NCBI GenBank assembly: GCA_027487195.1
Contig: JAIYEB010000180.1
Coordinates: 1 to 14,592 of the forward strand
Source of the DNA: Hyphomicrobiales bacterium
GTDB lineage: Bacteria > Pseudomonadota > Alphaproteobacteria > Rhizobiales > UBA4765
DNA length: 14,592 nucleotides
Direction of reading: 5' to 3'
Positions 13,597-14,592 of the stretch are shown here, piece after piece (the first letter of the stretch is position 1; each line of letters begins with the position of its first letter). The notes beneath the pieces are model-generated. The model was not told the DNA's origin. It was given only the letters and a program-made list of their open reading frames with translations, and searched no databases. The translations under genes and the position numbers were made by a program.

Positions 13597-14592
13597 CTAC
13601 ACCACACCGACAGTCTTTAACCGCGCGCGCGGATGAATTTCCGCCTGGCTCATCACCACGGTCTGTGAGCGGAAGCGCTCGACGATCTGCCGGACAAAGA
13701 CGCGGTTCTGCGGTGAGCAAAGCAGGACCGGAATCTCGCCATCCCGCGCGGCTTCTTCAAAGCGCTCGCGGACGGACTGGATGAATTCGTGCAGCTTTGA
13801 GGGTGCCATGGCGAGATGGCGCTCGTCGCCCTGACCAATGGTTGCCTCGATGAAGGCCTGTTCCCACTTCGGCGACAGCGACACGAGCGGAAGCACGCCA
13901 TCCTGGTTCTGGTTTTGCGCACAGATCTGGCGGCCCAGACGCACGCGAACCGCTTCTGCGATGATCTGTGGATTGCGCGACAGACCCACGGCTTCGGCAA
14001 CCCCCTCGAGGATGGTGCCAAGATCGCGGATCGACACGCGCTCGACCAGCAGCATCTGCAGGACACGTTGCAAGCCCGACACGGACAGCATTGACGGGAT
14101 CATGTCGTCGATCAGCTTCTGCGTTTCCTTGGGCAGTTCCTTCAGGAGCTTCTGCACATCGGCATAGGACAGGATGTCCGACAGGTTCGCCTTGAGGACC
14201 TCTGCAAGATGCGTCGACAGGACCGTCGCCGGATCTACAACGGTGTAGCCCCGGAACTGGGCTTCATCACGCAGGCCCGCATCAACCCACGTGCACGGAA
14301 GGCCAAAGGTTGGCTCGGTTGTCGGAACGCCTGGCAGATCAACCTGACCGCCGGTCGGGTTCATGACCATGAACTGATCCGGGAAGACGCGACCGTGGCC
14401 CGCTTCGACCTCCTTGATCCGGATGATGTAGCTTTGTGAATCAAGCTGGACATTGTCGACGATGCGCACTGAAGGCATGACGAAGCCAAGATCAGACGCG
14501 ATCTGACGCCGAAGCGCGCGAATTTGCTCCGTCAGCCGGTCTTCGCCGCGTGCGGCATCGATCATTGGCAACAGGCCGTAGCCGATCTCGAC
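13597..14592 (-). CDS. flhA: Flagellar export gate protein FlhA (partial, C-terminal 331 residues)
   Basis: FlhA is the inner-membrane export-gate protein whose cytosolic C-domain binds FliI/FliJ and late chaperones. Full FlhA is about 690 residues; the window holds only the C-terminal 331, with the membrane part beyond the right edge. The frame is open from the edge (VEIGYGLLPMIDAARGED, the linker/start of the cytosolic domain). Seen: PSVRIVDN, the DPTFG-like EPTFGLPCTWV, GYTVVDPATVLSTHLAEVL, and RVLQMLLVERVSIRDLGTILEGVAEA, all FlhA landmarks, then a C-terminal tail ending KTVGVV. It is transcribed toward fliIJ and meets the methyltransferase gene tail to tail with one base between stop codons and no separate terminator. 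Confidence 0.95.
   Translation of the reverse strand, partial: VEIGYGLLPMIDAARGEDRLTEQIRALRRQIASDLGFVMPSVRIVDNVQLDSQSYIIRIKEVEAGHGRVFPDQFMVMNPTGGQVDLPGVPTTEPTFGLPCTWVDAGLRDEAQFRGYTVVDPATVLSTHLAEVLKANLSDILSYADVQKLLKELPKETQKLIDDMIPSMLSVSGLQRVLQMLLVERVSIRDLGTILEGVAEAVGLSRNPQIIAEAVRVRLGRQICAQNQNQDGVLPLVSLSPKWEQAFIEATIGQGDERHLAMAPSKLHEFIQSVRERFEEAARDGEIPVLLCSPQNRVFVRQIVERFRSQTVVMSQAEIHPRARLKTVGVV

Noticed and set aside
1..14592. CRISPR array, tRNA/rRNA, insertion sequence or integrase
   Set aside because: No regularly spaced repeats, cloverleaf-like sequence, rRNA stretch or transposase/integrase motif was seen on reading both strands.

Overview
The window looks like chromosomal DNA from a flagellated alphaproteobacterium, most likely Hyphomicrobiales. 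The evidence is a full-length CtrA cell-cycle regulator of 231 residues, GANTC (CcrM-type) sites clustered upstream of it, alphaproteobacterial-style FliI/FliJ/FlhA, and GC-rich coding DNA (about 60% in the stretches counted by hand). No tRNA, rRNA, CRISPR array, transposase or phage gene was seen.

Left part (1 to 9146): a nitrogen/amino-acid scavenging region. A DapA/DHDPS-like aldolase (minus strand, cut by the window edge) is divergent from a D-amino-acid transaminase. Next come a small exported SNase-like nuclease and a hydantoin/Asp-Glu-type racemase, both on the minus strand. The racemase is divergent from a plus-strand series: dihydropyrimidinase/hydantoinase, an M20 ArgE/DapE-type deacylase, a periplasmic family-5 solute-binding protein, and two DppB/DppC-type permeases. 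Read together, this suggests import of a peptide-like or cyclic-amide compound, racemisation and ring opening, release of an amino acid, and transamination of D-amino acids. The exact substrate cannot be read from sequence, and the transporter ATPases are not in the window. Palindromes lie in both divergent promoter regions (731-743 and 2874-2891). The 170-base gap between binding protein and permease holds several hairpins, one of which would cover the permease Shine-Dalgarno.

Right part (9249 to 14592): core cell-cycle and motility genes. A small helical protein of unknown function converges on ctrA across a symmetrical terminator. A 373-base AT-richer region with five GANTC sites separates ctrA from the divergent fliI-fliJ pair. 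An FkbM-like methyltransferase gene of lower GC then sits between fliJ and the 3' half of flhA, which it meets tail to tail with one base between stop codons.

The biochemical families are mostly familiar. The less ordinary points are the DapA-like protein lacking the usual catalytic Thr/Tyr residues, the hairpin-rich intercistronic gap, the methyltransferase inside a flagellar cluster, and two short patches of atypical codon use (end of the second permease gene; middle of fliI).
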